Positions 19,741 to 21,313 of a stretch of 21,313 bases of DNA are shown here, piece by piece. The stretch covers positions 6,084 through 27,396 of the forward strand of contig MSJI02000326.1 of assembly GCA_001931905.2 (NCBI GenBank), read 5' to 3'. The stretch comes from Cladosporium sp. IMV 00045 (lineage: Eukaryota > Ascomycota > Dothideomycetes > Cladosporiales > Cladosporiaceae). The notes beneath the pieces are model-generated. The model had not been told where the DNA came from, searched no databases, and saw nothing but the letters and a program-made list of their open reading frames with translations. Made by a program: the position numbers and the translations under genes. Each line of letters begins with the position of its first letter. The first letter of the stretch is position 1.

Positions 19741-21313
19741 AAGTGCCAAAAATATAAAAAATACTAAAGTGCTAAATTCCAAACTTCATTTAATGTAGTT
19801 ATTACTTAATTAATCGTTTAATCGTCGCCTATAATACATAATAATAACCTATTTTTACTCTATTATTATGCCGATTCGCTACCTAGTTATACTCTTACGT
19901 AGCCTATTAATTAATTAGAAATCCTTCTATATAATAGTTACGCGCTTTACGTGGATAGTAGCTAGGTTTACTACTAAGAAATCCAGATTAGTATTAATCG
20001 CTATATACATCGTTAATTATTTTACTTACTTTTAAATTAGGAGACTAGAAACGCCTCGGCTACCTCCTAGATCGTACCTAACGTAGTCGTAGTAAAGCGT
20101 AAATCTTAACCTAAGACGCTTACGTCCTACGTAACTTTATAGTATAGGCGCGCGAACGAGGTCTTAGGGATAAAGAGATCGGTCGTCTTCTAGTAGCGAC
20201 GGATCTTACGGAGAGCGATAGCTAGATTAATCGTTAGCGAGTACCGGCTACGCTTTGCCGGCTACGGTTTTACTTACTTCCTAGCTTCTACCTACGGCGA
20301 TACCCCCCCTAGCCCTATATCTACTAAGCCTTTACCGCCTTTATATTTTTACTACTCTTAATAGTCTTTCTCGGCGCTTTTACCGCTTAACTACCTTAAC
20401 CGTTCCTACGCCTACTATTAGCGAGCCTAATCTACCTAGTAGTCTACTTACTACGGGCTATTCTTACTTACTCGAGACTACGATAGCGAGCGATTTCGAG
20501 GCGGTTCTTAAAGATAGTAGTAAACGATAATATTTAGTATAAAGCGGTAATCGAGGAGTATAGGAGGACGGTCGCGGGTAAGCGAGAGCGAGGTCGGCCG
20601 AGTAAAAGATATTAGTAAAGAGGAGGTAGTAAGTAAGTCGTAGTTCTATTATTTATATAATAATAGAAACCGGAATAGTCCGTACGCCTTTATAAGTAAA
20701 TACTTAAATACTATACCTAACTACTTTAATTTTCGCTACGTATAGCCCCTTTAGGAATAACGTTAATATCGCTCTGCTTCTTCGCCTCCGGACTTCTAAT
20801 ATTATATAGTTTTAGCGCTTCTTTTAATAATAGACGATAATCGCTTCGAGAGTAAGGTAGGCCCTTAAAAAGCGCGTAAAACCTTACTTTCCGATAATAT
20901 AAATACCGCTCGAGACCGCTAGCGCCGCGCTAATATAACGGCTAAAGAAAAAAATGCCGATAATTAGCGTAAGGCTAATAATACCGCTCGCACGCGCGTA
21001 TATAAGTAAGCTAAGAGCGCGGAAGGCTTCGAAGATCTTTCGCTAAGTAAATAGGAGGCGCGCGTCTAAGAGGCGATCTTAAGGATCGATAATAAGCGGT
21101 AGGTAATCTATAAACCCTCTACTTAATCTTTACTAATAAAGCTATAGCGAAATAAAGAAGAGCCGCCTTACGGTAGCGTAGGAACCCGACGCTTTTTATA
21201 AAAGCGTAAGACTCGAGGGCGACCGTATTAGTAAATCGGCGGCGAAAGTATAGACGGATTTAGACGAGGTAGATAAGAGGATAGAGTTTAAGAACGAGAA
21301 GCTCGCGTAGTAC
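19741..21313. repeat. RIP-saturated AT-rich repeat running off the window
   Basis: From about 19741 the sequence becomes AT-rich and dominated by TA, TAG and TTA. From 20041 to the end (1,273 bases) I count only four CpA or TpG dinucleotides in total, while CpG remains frequent. This is the expected end state of RIP, which converts CpA to TpA on both strands of duplicated DNA. All frames are closed, mostly by TAA and TAG. The original element, presumably a transposon, cannot be identified by eye. The element continues past the right edge. Confidence 0.85.

Noticed and set aside
21120..21313. Open-like frame in the RIP tract if TAG is read as former CAG
   Set aside because: With CpA converted to TpA, stops of this kind arise everywhere and TGA is absent by composition, so apparent frames are not informative without an alignment of copies.

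Overview
This window looks like nuclear DNA of a filamentous ascomycete (Pezizomycotina; Dothideomycetes is my guess, not shown by the sequence). The reasons are: short introns of 49-71 bases with GT..AG ends and CTAAC/CTGAC-type branch sites; gene families typical of these fungi (NACHT-ankyrin STAND protein, PTH11-type seven-helix receptor, short secreted tyrosinase, GPI-type wall protein); and a tract at the right edge with almost no CpA/TpG, the mark of repeat-induced point mutation (RIP).

Layout, left to right. 791-3800 (-) encodes a 983-aa NACHT-ankyrin protein, a fungal NLR, in two exons. 4402-4744 is a MITE with 16-bp perfect terminal inverted repeats and a TTA target duplication. 4933-6269 (-) encodes a 359-aa secreted tyrosinase in five exons. 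6270-8401 has no gene I can support. 8402-9905 (+) encodes a 363-aa seven-helix receptor-like protein in eight exons, the first only 23 nt. 10550-11782 (+) is an intronless 410-aa class I/II aminotransferase. 12032-13428 (-) is a GT31-like type II Golgi glycosyltransferase with a C-terminal PAN-like module, broken by one in-frame TGA. 13822-14238 is a second MITE-like element with long imperfect inverted repeats. 14849-15785 (+) encodes a secreted, Ser/Thr-rich single-pass membrane protein with a Kre9/Knh1-like N-terminal region. 17654-18106 (+) is a 150-aa Ser/Thr/Asn-rich protein that looks GPI-anchored. From about 19741 to the end lies an AT-rich, RIP-saturated repeat.

The exon models were built by hand. 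In every multi-exon gene the summed exon length is a multiple of three and family motifs run across the junctions, so I trust them fairly well. I see no polyketide, peptide-synthetase or terpene backbone gene, so tyrosinase, aminotransferase and receptor are not called a metabolite cluster. The loose theme is surface, secretion and self/non-self sensing in a transposon-touched accessory region: an NLR, a receptor, a wall-glycan transferase and two surface glycoproteins, with two MITEs and a RIP-silenced block between or beside them.
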